From Vandiemenella viatica (taxonomy: Eukaryota > Arthropoda > Insecta > Orthoptera > Morabidae): DNA of 64,000 bases. How positions within the stretch are numbered: position 1 is the first letter of the stretch; the number at the start of each line of letters is the position of its first letter. Of the stretch, positions 21,895-33,004 are shown in pieces. The notes below the pieces were generated by a model. That model saw nothing but the letters and a program-made list of their open reading frames with translations, was not told the DNA's origin and ran no database searches. The stretch covers positions 67,577,832 through 67,641,831 of the forward strand of contig JARYHS010013631.1 in the NCBI GenBank assembly GCA_031002005.1. Direction: 5' to 3'. The translations under genes were made by a program, and so were the position numbers.

Positions 21895-23545
21895 TTAAAA
21901 TAAAGTTTTTCAATGAAAACATTAATTTTAAACTATTTGCTTATTTTTCTTCTTTAGCGGGGAGCATAATCTTTAAAACGGTGTCTCAATCATTAATTTT
22001 GATGAAGTTTTAAGGGAGAAATGGAATATCGACAAAAAAAATATATATCGACACATATATATTATGTGTATCTTCCTGCAATAAAATATTTAAATTTGTT
22101 ACAACATTCAGTGGGATATCGTACAGTGCAATTTTCATCTGAAATTCCCTGGAATCACCAGAACATCACTGCTCACGTCGTTAATGACTAATCCATGCCT
22201 TTCCAGTTACCTGTTCCATTCTTCTAACCATTCAATCACTCATTCTACTCCTCTCTTCATTTCTCATCAGTTCTTCATCCTAGCAGATACAAATATCATT
22301 GGATTAGTTTACTCAAAAAGTTTCCCTTTACTTTCCTGGTACCACTCCTTAATAATGGAATCAAAACAGGTGAAAATAACAATATTCCTTATTTTTTACA
22401 TCTCTTTGACAGTTCACCTCTTTCCTTTCTTAAATCGTTTGTTATGAGCTTCTAAACTATTATTCAGTAACAGGGAAATAAAACTTCAGACGGAAGAAAT
22501 AAATATTATGTTTCACGATATTAGGTATTGGACAATATCTTTAAATCTCATGAGCACTGTAAAGTGTAGTAATTAGTTCAGTCTTCGTAGATATGTCTCA
22601 ACGAATACTGAACATTCATCACAAAGCTCTATTTCAACACTACCAAATTCTTTTATATAATAAATCGGTGTATTTCAAAGGACGTAATCGACATTTTTTT
22701 CACATTTGTCTTTTCTGTCATTTTTTGTCCCTTGAGGATAGAGTATCAGTTTCTTTTGAAAAGGCATAGTGGGACATGTTAAGGTAACATATTTCAAATG
22801 AAAATACATTATAAAGCTAAACAAAAATTTCTAATAAGTCTTCTGGATTGGTTTTTTTTAGATTTGGTCAAATACGTCTTATCAAAAAACACTGATTCAT
22901 TTTCCGCAACGAATGAAGTGTAACTCACAAAAGTTAATAAATTATTGTTCACTGTTATCATGGTTGTTGAGTAGCTATGAAAGTTAATTTACCGGGGACA
23001 CTTAACAGTGGTTCTTGGCGCGAACATTAAATTCAATTTGTATCGGTACACGTGCTCAAAAGCAGGCATGTTATTTTTTCTTCGTTTTTGTGCCTGTCCG
23101 AATGTTATCTGTACGGCTCGTGGCTGTGAGCTGCGTGCTAATTTCGTCGACAGGTGGTTTTGAATGCAATCTCAACTCGCAAGCTTCCACATAAATTCAG
23201 TGGCTACGCAGCAATTCCAGCTACGGCACAGATCTGCTCCTGATTGGACAGAAAATTCTAAACACACAGATCTCTTACAACCGCCACTGTTTCTAATGCA
23301 GACAACATGGTTGTACGTGTTATTTTCGTTCTCCGGTTGGATCGACGCGATTCTAACTGAAGATACAAGATAACATGTATAATGACCGCGGAAGTTTATG
23401 AAATTATTTGATCATGATTGTAATTTTAAAGAAAATCTTTACTAAATCAATAGCGCAATTTTTTTTTCGGACCATGTCACTACTTCGATAGCTATGGTAT
23501 TGAACCAAATTACTACACTTTACAGTGCTCAAGAGACTTAAAGAT
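21895..23545. other. Unassigned stretch
   Basis: AT-rich, with short frames of no recognisable content (for example 22184-22447, 87 aa). No repeat named. Confidence 0.4.
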
Positions 23546-23551
23546 ACGGAA

Positions 23552-24015
23552 CGTGGTGGGTTAGTGGTTAACACTCTGACCTCGCATTCGGGAGGACGCC
23601 CGTTCGACTTTTTTTTTAATTATTGCTTTACGCCTCGTCGACGAATAATGTCATTAGAGGCAGGATGGGACTGGGGGACAAGGAACGAGAAGGAATTCGG
23701 CCATAGCCTTTTTAAAGGAAGCGTCTCGGCATTCGCCTGGAGTGATTTGGGGAAACCATGGAAAACCGAAATCTGGATTCCCGGACGGGGATTCGAACCG
23801 GCGTCCTCCCGAATGCGAGGCCAGAACGTTAACCGTTCACCCACCATGCTCTGTGAATGCCCGTTCGATTCCCCGTCCGGGCGTCACTTATTTGGGTTGT
23901 CCATGGTTTCGCCAAATCATTCCAGGCGAATGCCGGTATGCTGCCTTCAAACGGCCATGACCGAATCACTTGCCGTTCTTTCGCGCCTCTATTCGACTTT
24001 GACGAGGTAATAACA
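23552..24015 (+). mobile_element. tRNA-derived SINE, family A, split by a nested SINE
   Basis: The head (GTGGTGGGTTAGTGGTTAAC to about 23607) and the body plus tail (from 23859, CCCCGTCCGGGCG to GACGAGG at about 24006) belong to one plus-strand SINE. It is interrupted at 23609-23858 by an opposite-strand copy of the same family. The direct repeat GCCCGTTCGA at both breakpoints proves that the two parts were once joined. Confidence 0.85.
23609..23858 (-). mobile_element. tRNA-derived SINE, family A, nested inside another copy
   Basis: A complete antisense SINE: a T-rich tract and the antisense tail TTTACGCCTCGTCGACG at the left, then the antisense body, then GGGGATTCGAACCGGCG (B box) and TTAACCGTTCACCCACCA (head) at the right. 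It is flanked by the 10-bp target duplication GCCCGTTCGA at 23598-23607 and 23859-23868, inside the head of the plus-strand copy. It is therefore the younger of the two. Confidence 0.9.
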
Positions 24016-24019
24016 ATAA

Positions 24020-24315
24020 TAATTCGGTGTGCTCCTAATGACCTAGTGACAGGGTTTCTATCAGCTGCGCATTTCACCCCTGTCCTAGCCGCCTTAACCC
24101 TACAGATCAATTCTTCCGGGTACAGGGGACTTATAGTTTAACGTGAAATCCGAACCACAGCAGCGTTCTGCCGTACTTAACATTACACAGCAAGCTGTGC
24201 CAGAGGTGATGGTCGGATTAAGTGCCTACAAAAATTCCCACCGAGACAGGGATTCGAACCGAGGACCCTTCGATCTCCGGTAAGACTCCTTAACCACTGA
24301 GCAACCAGACGGCTT
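24020..24315 (-). mobile_element. tRNA-derived SINE, family C
   Basis: On the minus strand a tRNA-like head CCGTCTGGTTGCTCAGTGGT carries an A-box-like sequence, and GGTTCGAATCCC (antisense GGGATTCGAACC near 24249-24260) is a B box. The body is unlike families A and B. The 3' end lies near an AATAACAATAATAAT run at 24008-24022, which it shares with the end of the previous SINE. Confidence 0.7.
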
Positions 24316-24377
24316 TCGACGAGATGTAAAACCTTAAGAAAAATATATATATATACATAGGTATGATGGTTAGTCTG

Positions 24378-24600
24378 TATAGCCGAGCCTAATTGGTGAG
24401 TGGTTAACGTTCGGGCCTAGTATTCCAGAGGACCTGGTTTTATCCGGTCTGGATGTCCTGATTGCGGTTTCCAATTATTTTCCGAAATCACTGCAGGTGA
24501 ATGTCAGAACCGTTCCTCCCGTTCTTGCCTTCCAATCCTTTACTGGCTCTAATGTTCTTCATGTCGACGAGCCGTAACGCCATAATCATAAAATAATTAA
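24378..24600 (+). mobile_element. Diverged SINE related to family A
   Basis: The tRNA-like head (GGTGAGTGGTTAACGTTCGG) and the tail (GTCGACGAGCCGTAACGCCA) match family A, but the body is much altered and the B box is poor. Either an old copy or a sister subfamily. Confidence 0.65.
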
Positions 24601-24699
24601 TTCCTTTCCACAGTGTACCTAGAGTCATTGTCGTTTATAGATTACTGTCTTAAGTACAGTGTCTCATTGGTTTGGATGAAACTGAAAGAATGCAGAATA

Positions 24700-24930
24700 T
24701 GCCTATGGCTATACACTTCGTCGACTTCGAAGTTATTAAAGGCGGGAGAGGATTATATGCTAGGAATGAGGAGGAATATTGCCATGGCTTTCTGAAAGAA
24801 CTATCCTGTCATTCATCTGGATTTATTTCGGGAAACCATGAAATATAGAAATCTGGACGGGGATTTGAAACCATGACCTGCCGAATGCCAAGCCCAAGCT
24901 TTACTACTCACCCAAAAGACTACAGGATGA
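24700..24930 (-). mobile_element. tRNA-derived SINE, family A, old copy
   Basis: The antisense tail (TCGTCGACTTCGAAGTTATT), body (GGGAAACCATGAAATATAGA) and head (GGGGATTTGAAACC, then ACTCACCC) are recognisable with many substitutions. Confidence 0.75.
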
Positions 24931-24963
24931 GACCAATCCCCCGCCCTTCAATCCTGTTCTACC

Positions 24964-24984
24964 GAAAGCCACTTGAAAGGTGTC
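24964..24984 (+). repeat. Left copy of a 21-bp direct repeat flanking the satellite region
   Basis: GAAAGCCACTTGAAAGGTGT here recurs with one change near 26740 (GAAAGCCACTCGAAAGGTGT). The two copies bracket the satellite array and could mark the ends of one repeat unit or two copies of one element end. Confidence 0.6.
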
Positions 24985-25034
24985 TTTTTTTACACGCTTT
25001 ATATTAGCTTGACCTGTATGTATGTGTGTATGAA

Positions 25035-26165
25035 TGAATGTAACGGAATTTTACAACTCCATTTTGACCCACTTGCAGATGTCAGAGCTGTTTGAAATTT
25101 GGCACAAAGATTAAGAAACGGTGACAATACAATAATTTCAATGTCCTGCTACTCTCATTATTTGACAGTAACAACAGAAAAATGGTTGAATGCCGTGGAA
25201 TTTTGCAATTTAATTTTAACCCAATTCCACATGTCCGAATTGTTTGATATTTTGCTCATGTATTGATAACTGATTACAATCCAATAATGTCATACCTATG
25301 TCTAGATATTCTCATTACTTTGACAGTAATAATAGAAAATTTTGCACACGTTTTAAGAACCATTGACAATGCAGTAGTCTCTTAGCAACGTCCTGCTATT
25401 CTCGTTACTTTGACGGTAACAATAGAAAAATGGTTGCATGTAATGGAATCTTTCATTTCAGTGTTTACCCGCTTCCTGACGTCCGAATCGTTTTAAATTT
25501 TGCACACTTATTTAGAACCGATAAAAATTCAATAATTTCACTCTCACCACGTTGCCAGTTCAATTTTCACCCACTTCAGGAAGTCCTAAATGTCTGAAAT
25601 TTTGTACACGTACTGAGAACTGATGACATACAATAATTTCATGTCTATGTCTTGGCAATCTCATTACTTTACAGTAAGAACGCCAAAGTGATTTAACCAT
25701 CTTATGATAGATGTGGCTCGTTTTCACCCACTTTCCGCATCCCCCTGGTGGCTGAGTTGGTTACGGCGCGTGACTGGCGAACAGACGTCCCTGCTCGAAT
25801 CCCGGTTTCTGTTGGAATTTTTGGGATATTATAAGTGGCAAAGATTAGGATAACCCACGGTTCGGATTTCACGTTAAACTGCTGGTACGCTATACCTGAT
25901 GGGATTGCCAAGTTAGGCAAATGCAGCCGCGACGTTTTGTACAAGCGCGGCAATTCGAGAAATCTTCGTCATTTGGCGGTCGGACCCTTCGGAGATTTCC
26001 CGGCCAATATCGCCATATCCATTTAATTTAATTACCATCTTCCAGGCGTCTTAATTTTTCGAAATTTTGCACACGTATTAAGAACGTTTAACAACAAAAT
26101 AATTTAACAGCTGTAATCTGGTATTCTCATTACTTTGACAGTTTTGTTGCGCAATCTTATGCACA
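25035..26165. repeat. Diverged satellite array, ~160-bp monomers, interrupted by a SINE
   Basis: About five degenerate monomers share ordered landmarks: AATTTTGCACACGTATTAAG, ACAATAATTTCA, CTCATTACTTTGACAGTAA, ATGGAATTTT and ACCCACTTCC. The landmark CATTACTTTGACAGTAA-type block recurs at about 25164, 25322, 25412, 25670 and 26136. After subtracting the inserted SINE the spacing is about 158-166 bp, except where a monomer is deleted or rearranged (25322-25670). Confidence 0.8.
25736..26035 (+). mobile_element. tRNA-derived SINE, family B
   Basis: The head has a good A box (GGTGGCTGAGTTGGTTACGG) and B box (GCTCGAATCCCG). The body includes GTTCGGATTTCACGTTAAAC and a long 3' half, ending in an ATTTAATTTAATTA-type tail. 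It sits inside the satellite array, so it is younger than the array. Confidence 0.8.
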
Positions 26166-26169
26166 TGCG

Positions 26170-29100
26170 CACTTGATAATACTCTCATACAAGCTGCTAC
26201 GATAGTCGCAGTGGCTTATTGAGATGTTAACTATTGAGTATTCGAAACTTCGTTTTCAATTACTTCGTACTATTATAGAAGTGTAGTCTTCCAAATTTAA
26301 TCTGCTATTAGACCTCTGGTGGGGCTGACCATTTAATTGTACGTTAATCGTGGGAATAATAATTGAAAATGAAACTACAATACAAAGGAAAAGAGAGATT
26401 GGCGAAGAAAAGCCAACAGTAAGAAATATACTTTTGAAAGACTCTGAACTAAAAAGTTAAAAATAAAATTGTAATTTAAAAAACTAAAAACATGCATTCG
26501 TAATAATGTGAACTAAAAGGTTAAAAATAATCTTTAAATATTAAGTTTTTGTTTAACAGCGATAGAAAGTCCCACAAATCAGGATAAATTAATGTTTTGA
26601 ATAAGCTTAAAAATGAAGTTATTGATTACAAAATTAACTTTAATGTAAAAAAAAGCGTGGGGTGCTCTCTACAACATTTTTACAATGACTCTATCTTTAC
26701 AAACAGCCAGCGACAAAAAAAATATAAGACAACTGATACTGAAAGCCACTCGAAAGGTGTCCTTGTTTAATAACATTATCCCATGTACAAACCGCCATGA
26801 AAAACGTTGTGTGCCGTCTTTCCATACACAGATGTTAGAAATTTAATGCAGGATTCTGGTTAACAATTTATTAATGGAAATTATGCATCTGCTCTTTTTG
26901 TGGTATCAAGGTTACTTATGAAACTTATTTTTTTTCTTTAATCGAATGTAGACCGCTTGATCGTTAACATTGATGAGTCGCGTTGCAGTAAATAGCTAAA
27001 GTGTTTATCTGAAGGGTCCTGAGAAACCAACACTCAGCAAAAAATAACGTCACTGGTATATTATGTTTAAACAAACCAGATGCTAACTTATTATTTCTTC
27101 AGGAAGCACGGAATTTGTGGAAACTGTTCGACAAGAAACAAACCCTCTGGTGGGTTACTCGACAATAGAATTCTCGCACTGGAAAATGTGTCCCCTCCTC
27201 TTTTATCCTCCCAACGAGCAAACCAGTGACCGCTGAACAAAATCACAGTTATAATGTTTCAGATAGTCAATAATTCGTCCGATTTAGACAGAATGGTAGG
27301 CAGGGTCATTCTGCTCGTCGTGGCAGTATCTTTTGCTTTTAGCTGTTTGTAATCCGACGCTTGACTTTCTTACGATTCTATAACTTCTCAAAGAAAGACC
27401 GTACGGAAATGGAATCGCTAATTTGTGTTTCTGGTACATTGTCATAATAACCACTTCACCGTTCAACTATTTTCAACTGTGGACTATTTTACTCGATCAT
27501 ATAGAAAAGTTTGGAAAAAGCATTAAGTTTTTGTGGGTGTTAGAGGAAAAATTTGTTTCTGATAACCATCACAGGTACTAAATGAAATATGTAAACCCAC
27601 TGACTCAAAAAATATTGACTGTTTTTCATTATTTGATGGGATGTACTCTTATTTTTTTGATAAGAAATAAAAAATCTGATTTTCCCATTTAACTCATTAA
27701 CTATTGATCCGAAAATTCTTTAAAAATTTTCGACGTTAGATAATCTTTTAAATATTACGAGTACAGGAAAACTATAGCAATCCTTACGGAGTTTATGCCT
27801 ATCGCAGAATAAGTAAAGGGGAAAGTTTAAGTCTCCTTCTCTTCTTGGAGTTTATGGTTATCGCAAAAAGCTAAAAAAGTGATTTTAACAAATTTTTTGA
27901 TTAAAATAATTAAAATATCATTAGATAGAGAATTTCATGAAATAAATAATACATATGTCATTAACTTAAGTTTTTTTGAAAATTATTTAAAAAATTTAAA
28001 AGTAAAGCTTTCAACTGATTTTTTTGTTTGATTTTTCTGTACAATTTGAAACAAAATTATATAAAGTGGATAAGAACATAATTACTAAAAAAAATGAAAT
28101 GTTATTGATTTCTTTAAACAATTTTTCTAAATAATTTGTTTAGTGAATTCAAAGCAATACATATTTTGTGTGAGAACCATCACATGAAGTACACATGTTT
28201 TTTATGGAACGCGCCTCTTTCTGGCACAGTACCTATTTTCGCTGCTATATCATAAACAAGCAAAAATAACATATTAACTTGTACGAACCACATGCATTGA
28301 AGTGTATTTCTGTAAATAAACGGAGAACATATTGTGAGGTACACAATCTCACTAATTGTGAAATTTATTATTATAAGAATATTTTTGATATTCTGTAATT
28401 ATGATTACGAGTACAGTAACCAGTAACTTTGGATGTGTAAGTTTCAAAGCCAGAGTACGTCTAACTAGACTAAAGAAGATCTCTGGTTACGAGGCGGTGT
28501 TGTAAGAAAGAAGGCTTGAGAAGGAGGAACGAAAAGACGTTCCAAAATCCTGGCGGAGAGAACGCAAAATTGTTGTTTATTATTGAAAATGATAAGCTGG
28601 GGGGCGGAGGAGAAGTATAATTGTGCCAATGATATGTAGCCATTGTTTTCAAACAGAAAAATGTTTGTAAACTGGATACCAAAAGATAAGTTGACAGTAA
28701 TTGTTATTGTGAAAATGTAATAAACTATTTAAGTGGATATTTGAAAAATAATTGACTTCGTTTGAAAGGTAATTTACTTTCAGTCGTGTTATTAAACCCC
28801 GTAATGGATACAGAGGATAAATAAAAATCCTGTAGTACTGATTCTATACTGGAAATTGTAAAATGTAATTGTTTTTAATAATTAAGGAGGAAACCCTATA
28901 GTATACAAGGCTTTCTATAAGTAATTTCACACTAAGGTTCTCGCGTATGGGTATTGTATTTATAAAAGTTTGATTCTTGCTTTGATTTTAAATATTTCTA
29001 TATATTATATGTAAGGTTTTTACTTAATGTTCGTTATGGTTATCATTCGTAACCGATTGTTCTCATTTAATATTCGCTTGAATTAATTATATCTATAACC

Positions 29101-29195
29101 TACGGTAGTTAAATTGTATTTCCAAGTTTAACAATCACAAAATTAAACACAACTATCTTTAAATGTCTGAAGCTATCACATAAGTTATAAAATCA
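26170..29195. other. Unassigned AT-rich stretch
   Basis: About 3 kb with no gene or named repeat, except the right copy of the 21-bp direct repeat near 26740-26760. The section 27500-28200 is particularly AT-rich. Confidence 0.4.
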
Positions 29196-29219
29196 TTGGC
29201 TCGAGTAGTAGCCCAGACA

Positions 29220-29519
29220 AGAGTAAAGACCCGTGGAACTGGAGAAATTGGGATTTAACTTGTTTCGTTATTTTTGTGCTACTCTACACTGCGTAGCTAA
29301 GGCGAGAGGTCGTGATTGCGATCATTAGCTCAGGCTGAGAAACAAATTGGAGCGTTCGCTGAGTTACACGCAGCTCCGACTGACTTGGTGAGCACTGCAG
29401 GGACGCGGAAGGGAACTGGTGATTTCCCCCGAGGCGGTTCGCGAATTTGGAACCTCCGCGGATGCAGACTCGGAATTTACGATTCAGTCGCTTCACAATT
29501 TCGGAGACAGCGTTTCACA
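29220..29519 (+). promoter_or_regulatory. Candidate 5' UTR / promoter-proximal region
   Basis: CpG content and GC rise from about 29280. There is no TATA box that I would trust. The block leads directly into an ATG in a good insect start context. It is proposed only because of the exon candidate that follows. Confidence 0.3.
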
Positions 29520-29619
29520 ATGAAGCTTTTTGTCAAAGACTTCATTCCCTCGCGAGTAACTCTTGTTAAAGGTTTCCTTCCTTCCGAACAGAATATGAGT
29601 GGAGATGAGGCCCGTGAAG
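29520..29619 (+). CDS. Candidate first coding exon of an unidentified host gene
   Basis: An ATG in good context (TTCACAATGAAG) opens a frame starting MKLFVKDFIPSRVTLVKGFL and continuing through NMSGDEARE to a splice-donor-like AAG|GTAGGT at 29619/29620. The same frame stays open upstream to about 29316 without another ATG. The exon ends in phase 1. The sequence is not part of any repeat that I recognise, and the GC-rich leader suits a 5' exon. No domain can be named from 33 residues. A phase-compatible exon is at 36562-36611. It could equally be a chance frame; I rate it as a lead. Confidence 0.35.
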
Positions 29620-29624
29620 GTAGG

Positions 29625-30012
29625 TGTAAATTCGCGATTTGGTAGGCGACTTCGTGAAGACTGAGTTTTGGTAGTGAAACCTGGATGTAGGGTTTGATTT
29701 TAAGCTTTATATTCATTCCAGTATTATCCAATACCACGGTAGCTGATAACATTTATTATTTTTTTTTTTTTTAGAAAAATAAGTGTGGATCCTTGTGTTA
29801 ATCTAGTAGTAGAAACAATAAAATGTTGTAAGATGCAAAATAGATTAATAATCAACTTATTATTTATTACACATTGTCAAACAGCTGTCCATATTTGCTT
29901 TACAGAGGTTAACATTGCCAAATCACTTTTTATTTCACTTTTTTCGTACTTTCGTAGCTGTTGACTAAACGAACCATATTGTACCGCCGTTTACTGCCTC
30001 TGTTCAGTTATT
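29625..30012. other. Unassigned stretch
   Basis: Would be the start of an intron if the exon model is right. A T run lies at about 29758-29772. Nothing else recognised. Confidence 0.35.
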
Positions 30013-30014
30013 TT

Positions 30015-30150
30015 CTTTTTGGCTAGGAGCTTCACTGCTCGTCGATGTTACAGTCATTAGAGCTAGAAAAGGATATTGCTGTAGGGGGCAAAGAGCGGGA
30101 ATAAATTCTCCCATGACCTTCTGAATGGACTATCCCAGCAATCGGGTGAG
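30015..30150 (-). mobile_element. Truncated SINE, family A
   Basis: The antisense tail and part of the body (CTCGTCGATGTTACAGTCAT, CTTCTGAATGGACTATCCCA) are recognisable, and the tRNA-like head is missing. Confidence 0.55.
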
Positions 30151-30211
30151 GTCTGAACCAGTAATAGGTTTAAAGCTACCTCGGGATAATGCCTGGAGTG
30201 TACGGTGATAA

Positions 30212-30258
30212 ACAAGCCGTTTCGACTATGATAAATTCTGTAACCATCATCAGGTGAT
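30212..30258 (-). ncRNA. Hammerhead-like motif (copy C, degenerate)
   Basis: On the minus strand CTGATGA and GAAAC occur at the right spacing, but stem II pairing is poor and the cleavage triplet reads GGC instead of GTC. Probably inactive. Confidence 0.3.
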
Positions 30259-30284
30259 TGCTACCAGAAGATGGGAGGGCATAC

Positions 30285-30515
30285 CAAGCGTGGTGGGTGA
30301 GCGGCTAACGTTCTGACCTCGCATTCCGGAGGACTCCGGTTTGAATCCCCGTCCGGGCATCCAGATTTGGATTTTCCATGGTTTCCCCAAATCACTCCAG
30401 GTGAATGCTGGGATGATTCCCTCAAAAGGCCATGACCGAATTCCTTCCCATTCCTTGTCCCCAGTCCTATCCCCCCTCTAATGACTGCGATGAGACGTAA
30501 GGCCATAGTTTTTAA
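30285..30515 (+). mobile_element. tRNA-derived SINE, family A, well preserved
   Basis: The head GTGGTGGGTGAGCGGCTAAC, B box GGTTTGAATCCCCG, full body and tail GACGTAAGGCCATAG are followed by an A-rich tract. It is one of the best copies for building a consensus. Confidence 0.9.
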
Positions 30516-30779
30516 AAAAAAAGAAAGGCCTGCGTATACACAGCGTGGTAACTACCTGATTGTTGTTCACGTTATCTCTCTTCTGATGGCACACTGATTG
30601 GATATTTTTGGAGGTGAACAAACTGGCCGACTTGTCAGTAGTGTTTTACTTATTTGCCACATAGGTCAAACAATATGAACGAATCGATCATTCCTCGACA
30701 TTTATCTGCGACCGGTCACGCTTTCGATTTTGAAAACACTGGACTATTTTTCAAAATAGATCAGAGATAGCCCGGACGG

Positions 30780-31080
30780 ATTAGGAGGTGCTAAGAAACG
30801 AACACCTGACGCTCCTACCCCCACCTAGCTGCCCAACGACGAGCCACGTGACAGCACCACGCGTCTGGTTGGTCAGACTGGTCGGACCTTCAGAGTGCCA
30901 AACGTTCCAGCTGTATTTAACTCAACTTGCGGAAAACGGCGCAGCACAGTTCTGCCCCAGAAGAAGGCCGAGTCATGTTGACCGAAACGTCGGCAGTTTA
31001 TATACTAGGGCGTTGTATGACCCGCATTGCGTTGAAGCTATTAAGTTCAGCTGCTGAAGCCTTCGAATGCGGTTCAGGAA
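30780..31080 (+). repeat. GC-rich retroelement-like terminal fragment carrying hammerhead-like copy D
   Basis: A GC-rich block whose sequence around 30958-30996 (AGAAGAAGGCCGAGTCATGT, then GACCGAAACGTCGG) resembles the 'CTGAAGA...CGAAACGT' signature found in terminal repeats of Penelope-like elements. No reverse transcriptase is visible nearby, so it may be a solitary terminal repeat or a related non-autonomous unit. Confidence 0.45.
30952..30996 (+). ncRNA. Hammerhead-like motif (copy D)
   Basis: Stem I is perfect (CTGCC 30952-30956 with GGCAG 30992-30996). The first core box reads CAGAAGA instead of CTGANGA, the second box GAAA and the GTC triplet are intact, and stem II can form only GG..CC plus weak pairs. 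One substitution in the catalytic core predicts loss of activity. Confidence 0.4.
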
Positions 31081-31084
31081 ACGA

Positions 31085-31835
31085 GAAGAAGACATACTGA
31101 GCTATGACAAGATCCGATGAAAGCAGACAAATCGATGGTAATTATATGCGGAGTATTTGATTATTTAGAAACATTTTATAATTTGTTGTAAACTATTGCT
31201 ATTCGTGGCCGTACAATCCGTCCAAGTACCGCCACCTAAAATGTCATAACAGAATTACCGGAGACAATCACTAATGCTGTTTGTGTCAGAGTTATGTGCA
31301 ATAGAAATCACATTTATATGTACTATTTTATCCAGTAATAACGTATTCTTTCGGTTCCAGGAATATTATTTGCTCCGAAGGTACTCTGTATAAAGAGGCG
31401 CCTCACATTCATACAGTAGTCGCCTGATAAGAGGAACATAGAATACATGTTTTGATACTCATTTCTGTCCAGAGTGGCAAGTGGCCTACACTAGGACGCT
31501 CGAAAAAGAAAGAGGCGAGCTGAGCTGTATCGTCACGAAAAGGGCCGAAACCCTAGAGTCCAGCATCACCCCCTGCAATCATTCTCTGTTCTCTAAACCG
31601 AAGATAGCATCCCTTTGATGTGGACGTAAAAATCCACAGTCCCATGACATCGATTAGTACACGCGGTACAAAAATAAATCTGAGGTGGCTACAATCGTTA
31701 CAACAATGTTGCAGGGATATAGTCCGAAAATAATAGTCTACACGTTACATCCATATCTCAGATCTCAAGGAATACGGTAATAGCGAAGGCTCTCAAGGAA
31801 TTAGTATATTTCCAGGAAACTTTTTGAGTGTTATT
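31085..31835. other. Unassigned stretch
   Basis: Nothing recognisable. Confidence 0.4.
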
Positions 31836-31837
31836 TT

Positions 31838-32090
31838 AGTGTGGGATGAATGGTATGTCTGGAGATCCAAAGGTCCTCGGTTCAAATCCCGGTTTTCAAG
31901 CGCCCTTATCCCGAACTTCATATCTGTAGAGGCTTGTTTTGTATATGTGAAGTACGCCCGAACGTTTTCGTGGTTTGAATTCCACGTTCAACTGTAATGT
32001 CTCCCATACCCTGTAGGATTGCCGGTTTAGCACAAGGATAAGAGGCTACGACAAAGTCGTATTTCGTAGTCACTAAGAAACTCTGACAAC
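31838..32090 (+). mobile_element. SINE related to family B
   Basis: The B box GGTTCAAATCCCGG is good. The body contains GTGGTTTGAATTCCACGTTC and CCTGTAGGATTGCC, paralleling GTTCGGATTTCACGTTAAAC and CTGATGGGATTGCC of the copy at 25.7 kb. The 3' end lies near TCGTAGTCAC. Confidence 0.65.
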
Positions 32091-32399
32091 CAGATCTTAA
32101 AAATACAACACAAAATTGGTATTATTATTGTCAAATGACCATTTTATTAAAGCAAATGCGAAAGACAATTTACAAATGTACGAGCTATTTTAATTGCTGA
32201 GGAAAACGATTGTGAACTATCGAAAAATATAACATTTAAATGAAAAATAACTATTAACAACACTAGCAACAACGAAGGAATTTTTTATCATATAGGCTGT
32301 GCACAAACCACATTTGTATGACAATGATATTAAAAATAAAGTTTTTCCATATGATGAATGGTACAATAAGACGATACATACCGAAACAAGAGTAGGATA

Positions 32400-32735
32400 G
32401 TCAAAAAATATTCTATTCAACATTCGCAATTCTTACTCTGTATTAGGCTGTGAGGCCTGAGGAATTAAACACAGTGATCTAGACAAAATGCAGCAATCAG
32501 AAATGAAACTTCTAATAGCTCTTTAAAGACAAAGCGTAAACAATGACGTGATGAACAAACACATTCTCAAGGTATTAAATAACTATCCAATAAGAGACAA
32601 CATTTATGTATTTATAGGAAGATGTATACAACATTTAGACAGAATGGCTAATGAAAAACCTCATATGATAATAAAATACAGAAGAACAGGCACAAGTGGA
32701 ATTTGGCATCGGAACAGACATTTCTTGTGACCCAT
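32400..32735 (+). pseudogene. Non-LTR retrotransposon C-terminal fragment
   Basis: The plus strand encodes, with one or two stops, LDKMQQSEMKLLIAL, DVMNKHILKVLNNYPIRDNI and RCIQHLDRMANEKPHMIIKY. These parallel the conserved 'D.I.AAEMKFLR', 'R.E.I...L' and 'W..HL.RM...R.P' blocks of the LINE group also seen at 6.6 and 59.4 kb. It is truncated at both ends and dead. Confidence 0.65.
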
Positions 32736-33004
32736 GAAGGAACATGATGACCTTTTGTTTCAGGTCGATTCAGTAAAACTGATTTCATTTTCCAACTATT
32801 TGATTGCTTATGCAGAATTTGTGAGGCAGAAATTGAATGAAGTCTCACAACTGAAATTGGGAATAGCAGAATGTATGCATAATTTATGTTAGTACCAAAA
32901 GAAGTGAACTATTTCAATACTATTTGGGGATCATCCGCTTTCGATCGTCTCTGATAATAATCCTTGTACATTATTCTGAAGGAACCTCGCTTACACGACG
33001 CCGG

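Noticed and set aside
23525..24010. 161-aa plus-strand frame and overlapping frames on both strands
   Set aside because: It is translated SINE sequence (two copies in opposite orientation); similar frames appear in every family A copy.
25035..26165. CRISPR-like array
   Set aside because: Repeats are 160-bp diverged monomers without unique spacers; this is eukaryotic satellite-type DNA.
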